Assembly: GCF_014384885.1 (NCBI RefSeq)
Contig: NZ_JACRST010000026.1
Location: 1-8,505, forward strand
DNA length: 8,505 nucleotides
Source of the DNA: Ligaoa zhengdingensis
GTDB lineage: Bacteria > Bacillota > Clostridia > Oscillospirales > Ruminococcaceae
Direction of reading: 5' to 3'
In this document: positions 1 to 5,034 of the stretch, piece after piece
Position numbering within the stretch: position 1 is the stretch's first letter
Layout: each line of letters begins with the position of its first letter
Program-made: the position numbers and the translations under genes
Notes under the pieces: generated by a model
Told to the model about the DNA's origin: nothing
Seen by the model: the letters and a program-made list of their open reading frames with translations, nothing else
The model's database searches: none

Positions 1-20
1 CTTATGAAAACACGCGCGGG

Positions 21-53
21 TTTCGCCCCGGATTTCCTCTATTTGGGGCGAAA
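21..53. repeat. 9-bp perfect inverted repeat in the leader region
   Basis: TTTCGCCCC (21-29) and GGGGCGAAA (45-53) are perfect reverse complements around a 15-nt AT-rich spacer. The right arm runs on into an A tract rather than T's, and the opposite strand has no T run after the hairpin either, so it is not a canonical intrinsic terminator in either direction. It may be the remains of the 3' end of an upstream gene outside the window, or a protein-binding site upstream of the rpe promoter. Confidence 0.45.
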
Positions 54-87
54 AAACGTGAATCTTTTGTTAAATTGCGCCGTTTTA

Positions 88-117
88 TTGACGCAAAGGG
101 GCCGCGTGGTTTAAAAT
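88..117 (+). promoter_or_regulatory. sigma-70/sigma-A type promoter for rpe
   Basis: A -35 box TTGACG (88-93) and a -10 box TAAAAT (112-117) are separated by 18 bp in an AT-rich stretch that contrasts with the GC-rich genes. Transcription would begin near 123-126, leaving a leader of about 50 nt before the rpe start at 176. A short stem, GCCGG (136-140) with CCGGC (150-154), could form in that leader just before the AGAAAGG ribosome binding site (155-161). Confidence 0.55.
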
Positions 118-175
118 ATAGTGTGAGTCATTATGGCCGGGAAAAACCGCCGGCAGAAAGGTGCTGTTGCCCCTT

Positions 176-835
176 ATGAAAATTGCGCCTTCTATTTTGG
201 CCGCCGATTTCGGCAATCTGCGCGCCGAGGCGCGGGCGGCCGCCGAGGCAGGAGCGGACTGGCTGCATATCGACGTGATGGACGGCTGCTTTGTGCCCAA
301 CATATCCATCGGGCCGTGCGTGGTGCAGGCGCTGCGCCCGGGGCTCGGGATTTTTTTCGACGTGCATCTGATGATCCGCGACCCCTTTTCATACGCCGAG
401 GCGTTTGCCAAGGCGGGCGCGGATTCGATTTGTTTTCACTATGAGGCCGATCCCGACCCGGGCCGGGTGATCGAGCGCATCCGGTCGCTGGGCAAGCGGG
501 TGGGCGTCGCCATCAAGCCGGCCACCCCGGCCGAGGTGCTGCTGCCCTACCTCGACCGCATCGACATGGCGCTGGTGATGACCGTGGAGCCCGGTTTCGG
601 CGGGCAGCGGTTCATGGCCGGTATGATGCCCAAGGTGCAGATGCTGCGCCGCGCAATCGACGCCTCCGGCCGTCCGGTGGATCTCCAGGTGGACGGCGGC
701 ATCGACAGCGAAACCGCGGCTGTGGCCGCGCAGAGCGGCGCGGATGTGCTGGTGGCGGGCAGCGCGGTGTATGGCAAGCCCGATTACGGCGCGGCGATCG
801 CCGCCCTGCGGCGGGCGTGCCCCGACCGGGCATAA
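176..835 (+). CDS. rpe: Ribulose-phosphate 3-epimerase
   Basis: Cytoplasmic TIM-barrel enzyme interconverting D-ribulose 5-phosphate and D-xylulose 5-phosphate in the non-oxidative pentose phosphate pathway. The 219-residue product has the normal family length. The N-terminus MKIAPSILAADF is the family signature, and this fixes the start at 176 rather than the in-frame GTG at 161; the AGAAAGG ribosome binding site (155-161) is rather far from 176. The metal and catalytic ligands expected for the family are visible: His31 and Asp33 in HIDVMDG, His64 in DVHLMI, and Asp173 in VDGGID. The phosphate-binding GFGGQ loop and a C-terminal VAGSAVYG segment are also present. The gene has its own promoter and looks monocistronic; it converges on the mecA-like gene. 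Nothing is degenerate in it. Clostridial rpe often follows rsgA, but no upstream gene is visible here. Confidence 0.96.
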   Translation: MKIAPSILAADFGNLRAEARAAAEAGADWLHIDVMDGCFVPNISIGPCVVQALRPGLGIFFDVHLMIRDPFSYAEAFAKAGADSICFHYEADPDPGRVIERIRSLGKRVGVAIKPATPAEVLLPYLDRIDMALVMTVEPGFGGQRFMAGMMPKVQMLRRAIDASGRPVDLQVDGGIDSETAAVAAQSGADVLVAGSAVYGKPDYGAAIAALRRACPDRA

Positions 836-935
836 AAGGCCGCTGAGAAACAACTGTTTTTCGCGCATCCGGCCGCTTTGCCGGCCGGGCGCTATGATCT
901 CATTGTCCGCGGTGGGCGGAGCCGCCACATGGGCA

Positions 936-968
936 TTTTTATAGCTTCGCAGGGCGAAGCTATAAAAA
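936..968. repeat. 15-bp perfect inverted repeat between convergent rpe and mecA-like genes
   Basis: TTTTTATAGCTTCGC (936-950) and GCGAAGCTATAAAAA (954-968) are perfect reverse complements with a 3-nt loop (AGG). The stop codon and last codons of the minus-strand mecA-like gene (stop at 960-962) lie inside the right arm. The T and A tracts are within the stem, so neither strand has a free U tract after the hairpin. It probably marks the 3' ends of both transcripts, protecting or terminating them, but could also be a dispersed palindromic repeat. The remaining intergenic sequence (836-935) holds only a 5-bp stem CCGGC/GCCGG at 869-884 without a T tail. Confidence 0.7.
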
Positions 969-1634
969 ATAGTACGCGATGCGGTCGATCGCATTTTCCT
1001 CGGCGATCGGGCGGCCGTGTTCCTCGATGAACGAGGCAGCGAGGTCGCCCCGGCCGGTGAGGTCGGCGTATTCGCTCAAAAAGGCGGCGGAGAGCCCCCT
1101 GCGCCCGTCCAGCGGGCTGAGAATCAGGTGGTAACGGCCGCCCAGGTAGTACAGGGAGCTTTTGCGCACCCGGTGGCAGTAGAGCGAAAACAGCCGCGCG
1201 CACCCCTCCAGCATGTCGTCGCAGTCGTCGAAGGTGAACACCAGCCGCGGGCAGACCGAGGAGGCGAGCGCCGCGGGCTGGACGCGCTTGGGGACGGGCT
1301 GCGGGCTGTCGCCGGTGGCGACGATCTCACGCCACACCGGCAGGTCGCGCCCATCTTCTTCATCCGGATGCGGAGCGGACAGGCCGCCCGCAGGGGCCGA
1401 TTCCTCAAAGTAGATCACGCATCCGTCGCTCGACGGATAGACCTCGACAAACAGCTTGCCGCTGGAGGGGACAAACCCCACCTCGCGGCGGGCCAGCCGC
1501 AGAATATCCAGCAGCGCCGCCTGTGTCTGGGCGCTGTGGTAATCGATCTCATCGTAGGTGAGCCGGTATCGACGCAGGTCGTCCCCGCTGAGCTCCACCC
1601 GCAGCCGCCGGTGGTCAAGCAACAGAAAACACAT
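960..1634 (-). CDS. mecA: MecA-family adaptor protein (ClpC adaptor), divergent
   Basis: 224 residues, the usual MecA length. MecA proteins deliver substrates to the ClpC unfoldase of ClpCP and regulate its assembly in the cytoplasm. The two-domain plan is visible. An N-terminal substrate-binding domain (about 8-78) reads LRVELSGDDLRRYRLTYDEI followed by an AALLDILRLARREVGF helix and strand LFVEVYPSSDGCVIYF. An acidic, proline-rich linker spans about 79-126. The C-terminal ClpC-binding domain (about 128-224) has LVFTFDDCDDMLEGCARL, KSSLYYLGGRYHLIL, LSEYADL and EEHGRPIAEENAI, the typical order of this family's blocks. The ATG at 1634 leaves the expected short segment before the first strand; only a weak AGGGATGGG stands upstream. 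It is divergent from rnfC with 46 bp between starts. Family assignment is from remembered motif patterns; it could be a paralogue rather than the housekeeping MecA. Confidence 0.82.
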   Translation of the reverse strand: MCFLLLDHRRLRVELSGDDLRRYRLTYDEIDYHSAQTQAALLDILRLARREVGFVPSSGKLFVEVYPSSDGCVIYFEESAPAGGLSAPHPDEEDGRDLPVWREIVATGDSPQPVPKRVQPAALASSVCPRLVFTFDDCDDMLEGCARLFSLYCHRVRKSSLYYLGGRYHLILSPLDGRRGLSAAFLSEYADLTGRGDLAASFIEEHGRPIAEENAIDRIAYYFL

Positions 1635-1652
1635 ATCGCACCCATCCCTATC

Positions 1653-1689
1653 TTACAAATTGGCAGGTGGTTACAAACAGATGGCAGGT
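1653..1689 (+). repeat. Imperfect tandem direct repeat spanning the rnfC ribosome binding site and start
   Basis: Two blocks occur twice in the same order: TTACAAA at 1653-1659 and 1671-1677, and TGGCAGGT at 1661-1668 and 1682-1689. The spacers differ (1 nt in the first copy, 4 nt in the second). The second copy contains the rnfC ATG (1681-1683), while the first copy supplies the AGGTGG ribosome binding site. The repeat lies in the 46-bp gap between the divergent mecA-like and rnfC-like starts, where a shared operator would be expected, but it may simply be a local duplication that created a ribosome binding site. Confidence 0.6.
1665..1670 (+). promoter_or_regulatory. Ribosome binding site AGGTGG of the rnfC-like gene
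   Basis: AGGTGG lies 10 nt before the ATG at 1681. It decides the start: the frame stays open upstream to 1558, but that part runs antisense through the mecA-like coding region and has no family similarity. No convincing -35/-10 pair for the operon was found in the gap; TATCTT at 1649-1654 is a possible -10 without a good -35. Confidence 0.6.
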
Positions 1690-2754
1690 TTTTTCACCCG
1701 AGGCATCATTCTGGAACAGCGCAAGGAGCCCGCGCTCAGCCGCGACCTGCGCAAGTTCTTCAATGTAAATACAAGCAAAATCACCATTGACCGCGATGCC
1801 TATCCGCCGGTCGATCAGCTCACCCCGCAGCAGATCATCGCGATCGCCAAGGAGGCCAGGGTGGTGGACGAGCGGGACGGCATCCCGCTGCACCAGAAGC
1901 TGGCGATGGCGCACGACACCGGGGTGATCACCGTGGTGGGCGACGCGTCGGACGACGAGCCGTACATCTCCAGCCAGCTCAACCCGCTGCTCAAAAAGAG
2001 CGAGCTCGCGGTGGAGGGACTCGGCCTCGCCCAGAGGGCGGTGGGCGCCCAGCACGTCTATTTCGCAGTGTATAAAAACATCACCGATATTTTTACCAAG
2101 ATCCCGCGCAAAATCGGCGGGGTGGAGGTGCGGCGGGTGCGCGGGCGCTATCCGGCCGAGTACCGCATCACCGACGAGTTCGCCAAGGTGCGCCCGGTGC
2201 TGCTCATCGGCGCGGGCGCGCTCATCCACCTGGCGCGCGCGGTGCTCAAGGGCAAGGTGCAGACCACCTGCTTCATCACCGTGGCGGGCAACTGCGTGGC
2301 CAACCCCACCAACCTGGAGGTTTCGCTGGGGATGCCGGTGATGCAGGTGCTCGAGCGGTGCGGCCTTTCGGCCGAGCCTAACATCATTGTGCTGGGCGGC
2401 TCGATGACCGGCAAGGCCTGCACCGACCCGGACCGGGCGGCTGTCACCTACAACACCGGCGCTGTGCTGGCCTTTTACGAGGACACCAAGGACCGCCGCT
2501 ACAAGTGCATCGGCTGCGGGCGCTGCGTGGACGTCTGCCCGGAAAACCTCACGCCCTTCTACATCAACCGCTGCATCGAGCACGGGCGGCTGCGCGATCT
2601 GCCGTTTTATGAAATCGATCGCTGCATCGGCTGCGGCACCTGTTCCTACATCTGCCCGGCCAACCTGGATATCTCCGCCAACATCAAGGCGGTGCGGTCC
2701 AAGCTGCCGCGAGGGAAAGGAGGGAGCCGCCCGGATGCTGCTGAAAGACCATAA
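1681..2754 (+). CDS. rnfC: RnfC-like subunit, truncated and lacking the FMN/NADH motif
   Basis: 357 residues, clearly shorter than usual clostridial RnfC (roughly 430-450). RnfC is the peripheral subunit of Rnf that normally exchanges electrons with NAD(H) through FMN and Fe-S clusters. Recognisable parts are a short FTRGIIL start in place of the FKGGIHP motif, a joint at about 33-53 (DAYPPVDQLTPQQII), the DEPYISSQL block at 92-100 where RnfC has ECEPYLTSD, an SLBB-type region at about 171-250 (TVAGNCVANPTNLEV, GMPVMQVLERCG, LGGSMTGKA), and two intact ferredoxin motifs with Cys276/279/282/286 and Cys315/318/321/325. The N-terminal barrel domain of about 100 residues is missing, and the GMGGATFPTHVKL flavin/NADH loop is replaced by VDERDGIPLHQKL (62-74). 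The gene heads the operon and overlaps rnfD by 20 nt. Two [4Fe-4S] clusters are expected; NADH use is doubtful. Confidence 0.88.
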   Translation: MAGFFTRGIILEQRKEPALSRDLRKFFNVNTSKITIDRDAYPPVDQLTPQQIIAIAKEARVVDERDGIPLHQKLAMAHDTGVITVVGDASDDEPYISSQLNPLLKKSELAVEGLGLAQRAVGAQHVYFAVYKNITDIFTKIPRKIGGVEVRRVRGRYPAEYRITDEFAKVRPVLLIGAGALIHLARAVLKGKVQTTCFITVAGNCVANPTNLEVSLGMPVMQVLERCGLSAEPNIIVLGGSMTGKACTDPDRAAVTYNTGAVLAFYEDTKDRRYKCIGCGRCVDVCPENLTPFYINRCIEHGRLRDLPFYEIDRCIGCGTCSYICPANLDISANIKAVRSKLPRGKGGSRPDAAERP

Positions 2755-3769
2755 CGCGCCCCACATCAAAGCGCGCGAGACCAACCGCACGGTGATGGGT
2801 GATGCGATCATCGCCCTGCTGCCGCTCTACCTGATGGCCTACTACTTTTACGGGCTGCGCGCGCTCGCGCTGGGCGGCGTGTCGGTGGTCACCTGTGTGG
2901 TGGCCGACCTGCTCTGCGTGCTGCTGCGCGGCGAAAAGCCCAACCCGCGCGACTTTTCCCCCATCGTCACCGGCATGATTATCCCGCTGATGCTGCCCGC
3001 CAACATCGACTATGCGATCGTGGTGATCGGCGGCCTGTTTGCCATCCTGTTTGTAAAACAGCCGTTCGGCGGCGTGGGACAAAACCTGTTCAACCCCGCG
3101 GCGGGCGCGTTTGCGCTCATGGCCATCAGCTGGCCGGAAAAGGTGTTCCTGTATCCGGAGCCGCTCACCCGCCTGGCCGCGTTCGGCGAAACCGCAACCA
3201 AGCTGACCGAGGGGCCCGCGCACGCGCTCAAGCTGGGCGGCGTGCCGGTCATCAACGCGCTGGACATGATAACCGGCAACTTTGCCGGCCCGATGGGCGC
3301 CACTAATATCTTAGTGTTGGCGACCTGTCTGATATACCTGATTTTTCGCCGCACGGTGAGCTGGCAGACGCCGGTGACCTTTTTGGCCACCTCGGCGCTG
3401 ATTGCGGGGCTGTTCCCGCGGGTGTCCACCGGCGCGCTCAATTCGGTCGTGTTGGAGCTGTTGTCGGGTACGCTGATGTTCGGCGCGGTGTTCCTGCTCA
3501 CCGACCCGGTCACCTCGCCCAAACGCGGACTGTCCAAATACATCTACGGCATTGTGGCCGCCGTGGTCACCATGATGTTCCGGCGGTTTGGCGGCTACGA
3601 GCAGACGGTGATGTTCGCCGTGCTGCTGATGAACGCCCTGGCGCCGGTGATCGACCGTTTAAGCGAATCGATTCTGAGAATACTAAGGAGGGTCCACCTT
3701 GAGCCAAGAAAACGTCGCAACGCGCGCGCCCCGCGCCGGCCGCAGGAAAAAAAGGCTGCACAGGTTTAG
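2735..3769 (+). CDS. rnfD: RnfD-like integral membrane subunit without the SGAT flavinylation site
   Basis: 344 residues, normal RnfD/NqrB-like size. RnfD is a polytopic membrane subunit that normally carries covalent FMN on the Thr of an S/T-G-A-T motif. Family blocks visible are the first membrane helix DAIIALLPLYLMAYYFYG (23-40), FSPIVTGMIIPLMLPANI, FGGVGQNLFNPAAGAFAL, the segment GNFAGPMGATNILVL followed by IYLIFRRTVSWQTPV, and LMFGAVFLLTDPVTSP. Where RnfD has SGATPLALL before the GNIGG segment, this protein has TEGPAHALK, with Pro161 at about the place of the modified Thr. M-G-A-T at 187-190 aligns with the conserved G-E-T of the next helix, so it is probably not a substitute. The ATG at 2735 follows AAAGGAGGG (2716-2724). 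The basic C-terminal tail is encoded in the 71-nt overlap with rnfE. Confidence 0.9.
   Translation: MLLKDHNAPHIKARETNRTVMGDAIIALLPLYLMAYYFYGLRALALGGVSVVTCVVADLLCVLLRGEKPNPRDFSPIVTGMIIPLMLPANIDYAIVVIGGLFAILFVKQPFGGVGQNLFNPAAGAFALMAISWPEKVFLYPEPLTRLAAFGETATKLTEGPAHALKLGGVPVINALDMITGNFAGPMGATNILVLATCLIYLIFRRTVSWQTPVTFLATSALIAGLFPRVSTGALNSVVLELLSGTLMFGAVFLLTDPVTSPKRGLSKYIYGIVAAVVTMMFRRFGGYEQTVMFAVLLMNALAPVIDRLSESILRILRRVHLEPRKRRNARAPRRPQEKKAAQV
3685..3692 (+). promoter_or_regulatory. Ribosome binding site AAGGAGGG fixing a TTG start for rnfE
   Basis: AAGGAGGG ends 6 nt before TTG at 3699-3701. It lies inside rnfD coding sequence and is the only strong Shine-Dalgarno sequence ahead of the RnfE-like frame, so it supports the TTG start and the unusually long 71-nt rnfD/rnfE overlap. 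Confidence 0.75.
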
Positions 3770-4406
3770 CGGCATCATCACCCGCAACCCCGTTTTGGTG
3801 GGCGGCCTGCTGCTCGCGCCGGTTGTGGTCGCTTCCACGTCGCTCAAAAGCGCGGTGGCGCTCTCCATCACCATGGCGGTGGTCACCATCCCCACCATGG
3901 CGGTGGCGTCGCTTGTGAAAACCCGCCTGCCGCTGTGGCTGCGCATCCCCATGTATACGCTGATCGCGTCGCTGCTGCTCATCCCGGCGGGGATGCTGGT
4001 GGTCCCCATCGCGTCCACCATCTTTGATTCCATGGGTATGTATTTTTCCCTCATGATCTTCAACTCGGTGCTGTTTACCCGCGCGGAAAAGCTGGCGGTC
4101 AAGTCGTCGCCGGGCGCTGCGCTGCTCGATGGCGCCTGTTACAGCCTGGGCTTTGCCCTGGCCATCTCGCTCATCGCCGCGGTGCGCGAGCTGCTCGCTT
4201 CCAACACCCTCTGGGGCGTGCCCATCCATCTGCCGTTTAAGGTGAGCGCGCTGGCGCTGCCGTTCGCAGGCTTCCTGCTGGTGGGTATGTTCGCCGCCAT
4301 CGGGCGTTTTTTCCGCGAGCTGGCGGCGCGGCAGGCCCCCAAACGCCGCCGTCACCGCCTGGCCGCAGCGCCGGCCCAGCCGGCCCGTGAGGAGGTGGCG
4401 CAGTGA
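3699..4406 (+). CDS. rnfE: RnfE-like (NqrD-like) membrane subunit lacking both Fe-S cysteines
   Basis: 235 residues of the Rnf/Nqr membrane subunit family. RnfE pairs with RnfA; in the NqrD/NqrE pair four cysteines, two from each subunit, hold an intramembrane Fe-S centre. The family pattern is clear: GIITRNPVLVGGLLLAP at about 25-41, helices through IPMYTLIASLLLIPAGML, FSLMIFNSVLFTRAEKLA at 116-133, LLDGACYSLGFALAISLIAAVRELL, and LALPFAGFLLVGMFAAIGRFF. The expected Cys of the L-C-P motif is Ala40 and that of the N-C-I/V-x-L-x-R-A motif is Ser123. The N-terminal tail (1-24) is very basic and is encoded in the rnfD overlap. The start is TTG with AAGGAGGG 6 nt upstream. The choice of E over A rests on the NPVLV start and its place before rnfA. 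Translation is probably coupled to rnfA through a 4-nt overlap. Confidence 0.88.
   Translation: MSQENVATRAPRAGRRKKRLHRFSGIITRNPVLVGGLLLAPVVVASTSLKSAVALSITMAVVTIPTMAVASLVKTRLPLWLRIPMYTLIASLLLIPAGMLVVPIASTIFDSMGMYFSLMIFNSVLFTRAEKLAVKSSPGAALLDGACYSLGFALAISLIAAVRELLASNTLWGVPIHLPFKVSALALPFAGFLLVGMFAAIGRFFRELAARQAPKRRRHRLAAAPAQPAREEVAQ
4389..4397 (+). promoter_or_regulatory. Ribosome binding site GAGGAGGTG for the GTG-started rnfA
   Basis: GAGGAGGTG ends 5 nt before GTG at 4403-4405. The start overlaps the rnfE stop as GTGA (4403-4406), the layout of translational coupling. Confidence 0.75.
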
Positions 4407-4996
4407 AATTTTTTGTGGAGTTTACCTCCCTCGCCATGACCGCGATCTTTTTGGAGAACGTCATCTTCTCCCGCGCGCTGGGCGCCAGCCGGATGCTGGA
4501 CGTGCTCAAGCGCGGCAAAAATATGGTCAGCTTCGGCCTGCTGCTCACGGTGATGACTACCCTCGCCGCGGCCGTCACCTACCCGATCAGCCTGATGCTG
4601 CGGGAGACCGGGGTGGGCGTGTATTACCGGCCGTTCTTCTTTGTCATCGCCATCACAGCGGTCTATCTGTTGGTCTATCTGGGCACGGCAAAGCTGCTGC
4701 CCGCGCTGCACAAGCGCCTGGGGGCGTCGATCACCTTCGCCACCTTCAACTGCGCGCTGCTCGGCTCGGTGTTTCTGGCTGCTGACCAGAGCTACAGCTT
4801 CGCCCGGACGCTCGGCTTCGGCTTCGGCTCCGGCCTGGGCTTCACCCTGGCCACCCTGCTGGTGGCCGAGGGCAAGCGCCGCCTGATGCTCAGCGACGTG
4901 CCAAAATCCTTCCGGGGGTTCCCCATCATGCTGATGTACCTCGGCATGGTGGCCCTCGCCATGTATGGACTGGTGGGGCATCAACTGCCCTTTTAA
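4403..4996 (+). CDS. rnfA: RnfA-like (NqrE-like) membrane subunit retaining one of two Fe-S cysteines
   Basis: 197 residues, the standard RnfA length. RnfA forms the pseudo-symmetric membrane partner of RnfE. Visible family blocks are ENVIFSRALGASRMLDVLK (18-36), a string of membrane helices (VMTTLAAAVTYPISLML, FFFVIAITAVYLLVYLG), FATFNCALLGSVFLAADQ (112-129), GFGFGSGLGFTLATLLVAEGKRRL with LSDVPKSFRGFPIMLMYLGMVALAMYG at the C-terminus. In the canonical protein the first helix has F-L-G-I-C-P; here it is A-L-G-A-S-R, giving Ser29 instead of Cys. The second cysteine is kept as Cys117 in FNCALLG. With RnfE carrying Ala and Ser, only one of four cluster ligands remains in the pair. The GTG start has a strong ribosome binding site. 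It is the last recognisable Rnf gene; no rnfB follows. Confidence 0.9.
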   Translation: MKFFVEFTSLAMTAIFLENVIFSRALGASRMLDVLKRGKNMVSFGLLLTVMTTLAAAVTYPISLMLRETGVGVYYRPFFFVIAITAVYLLVYLGTAKLLPALHKRLGASITFATFNCALLGSVFLAADQSYSFARTLGFGFGSGLGFTLATLLVAEGKRRLMLSDVPKSFRGFPIMLMYLGMVALAMYGLVGHQLPF

Positions 4997-5019
4997 ACAG
5001 CGTGTGAATGAATCTAGAC

Positions 5020-5025
5020 AGGTGG
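5020..5025 (+). promoter_or_regulatory. Ribosome binding site AGGTGG favouring the TTG start at 5035
   Basis: AGGTGG stands 9 nt before TTG 5035-5037. The in-frame ATG at 5008 has no purine-rich sequence before it (it follows TTTTAAACAGCGTGTGA). The TTG start is therefore preferred; starting at 5008 would add nine residues. Confidence 0.55.
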
Positions 5026-5034
5026 TGTGATCTA

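Noticed and set aside
4..114. Small open frame of 36 codons beginning ATG AAA ACA before rpe
   Set aside because: It crosses the inverted repeat and the likely promoter, has no visible ribosome binding site within the window and no recognisable product; it fits an AT-rich leader by chance.
161..175. GTG at 161 as the start of rpe
   Set aside because: It would place MLLPL before the family N-terminus MKIAPSIL, and the purine-rich AGAAAGG overlaps it, so it cannot serve as its ribosome binding site.
3..179. Open frame without a start that ends in TGA overlapping the rpe ATG, possibly the tail of an upstream gene
   Set aside because: The translation shows no family pattern, ends in a run of cysteines, and lies over the promoter and the AT-rich leader, unlike the GC-rich coding sequence nearby.
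869..884. CCGGC/GCCGG stem as an rpe terminator
   Set aside because: Only five pairs and no T tract follows.
1558..1680. RnfC N-terminal domain lost through a frameshift or sequencing error upstream of 1681
   Set aside because: Upstream sequence is an intact mecA-like gene on the other strand with no remnant of an RnfC barrel domain in any frame, so the short form looks genuine.
1648..2811. 387-codon open frame on the minus strand opposite rnfC
   Set aside because: GC-rich third positions open antisense frames. The translation is His/Arg-rich with no family similarity, while the + strand encodes clear RnfC motifs.
3293..3304. M-G-A-T in RnfD as an alternative flavinylation site
   Set aside because: It aligns with the conserved G-E-T segment of RnfD rather than with the SGAT loop, and the residue before G-A-T is Met, not Ser or Thr. 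Not fully excluded.
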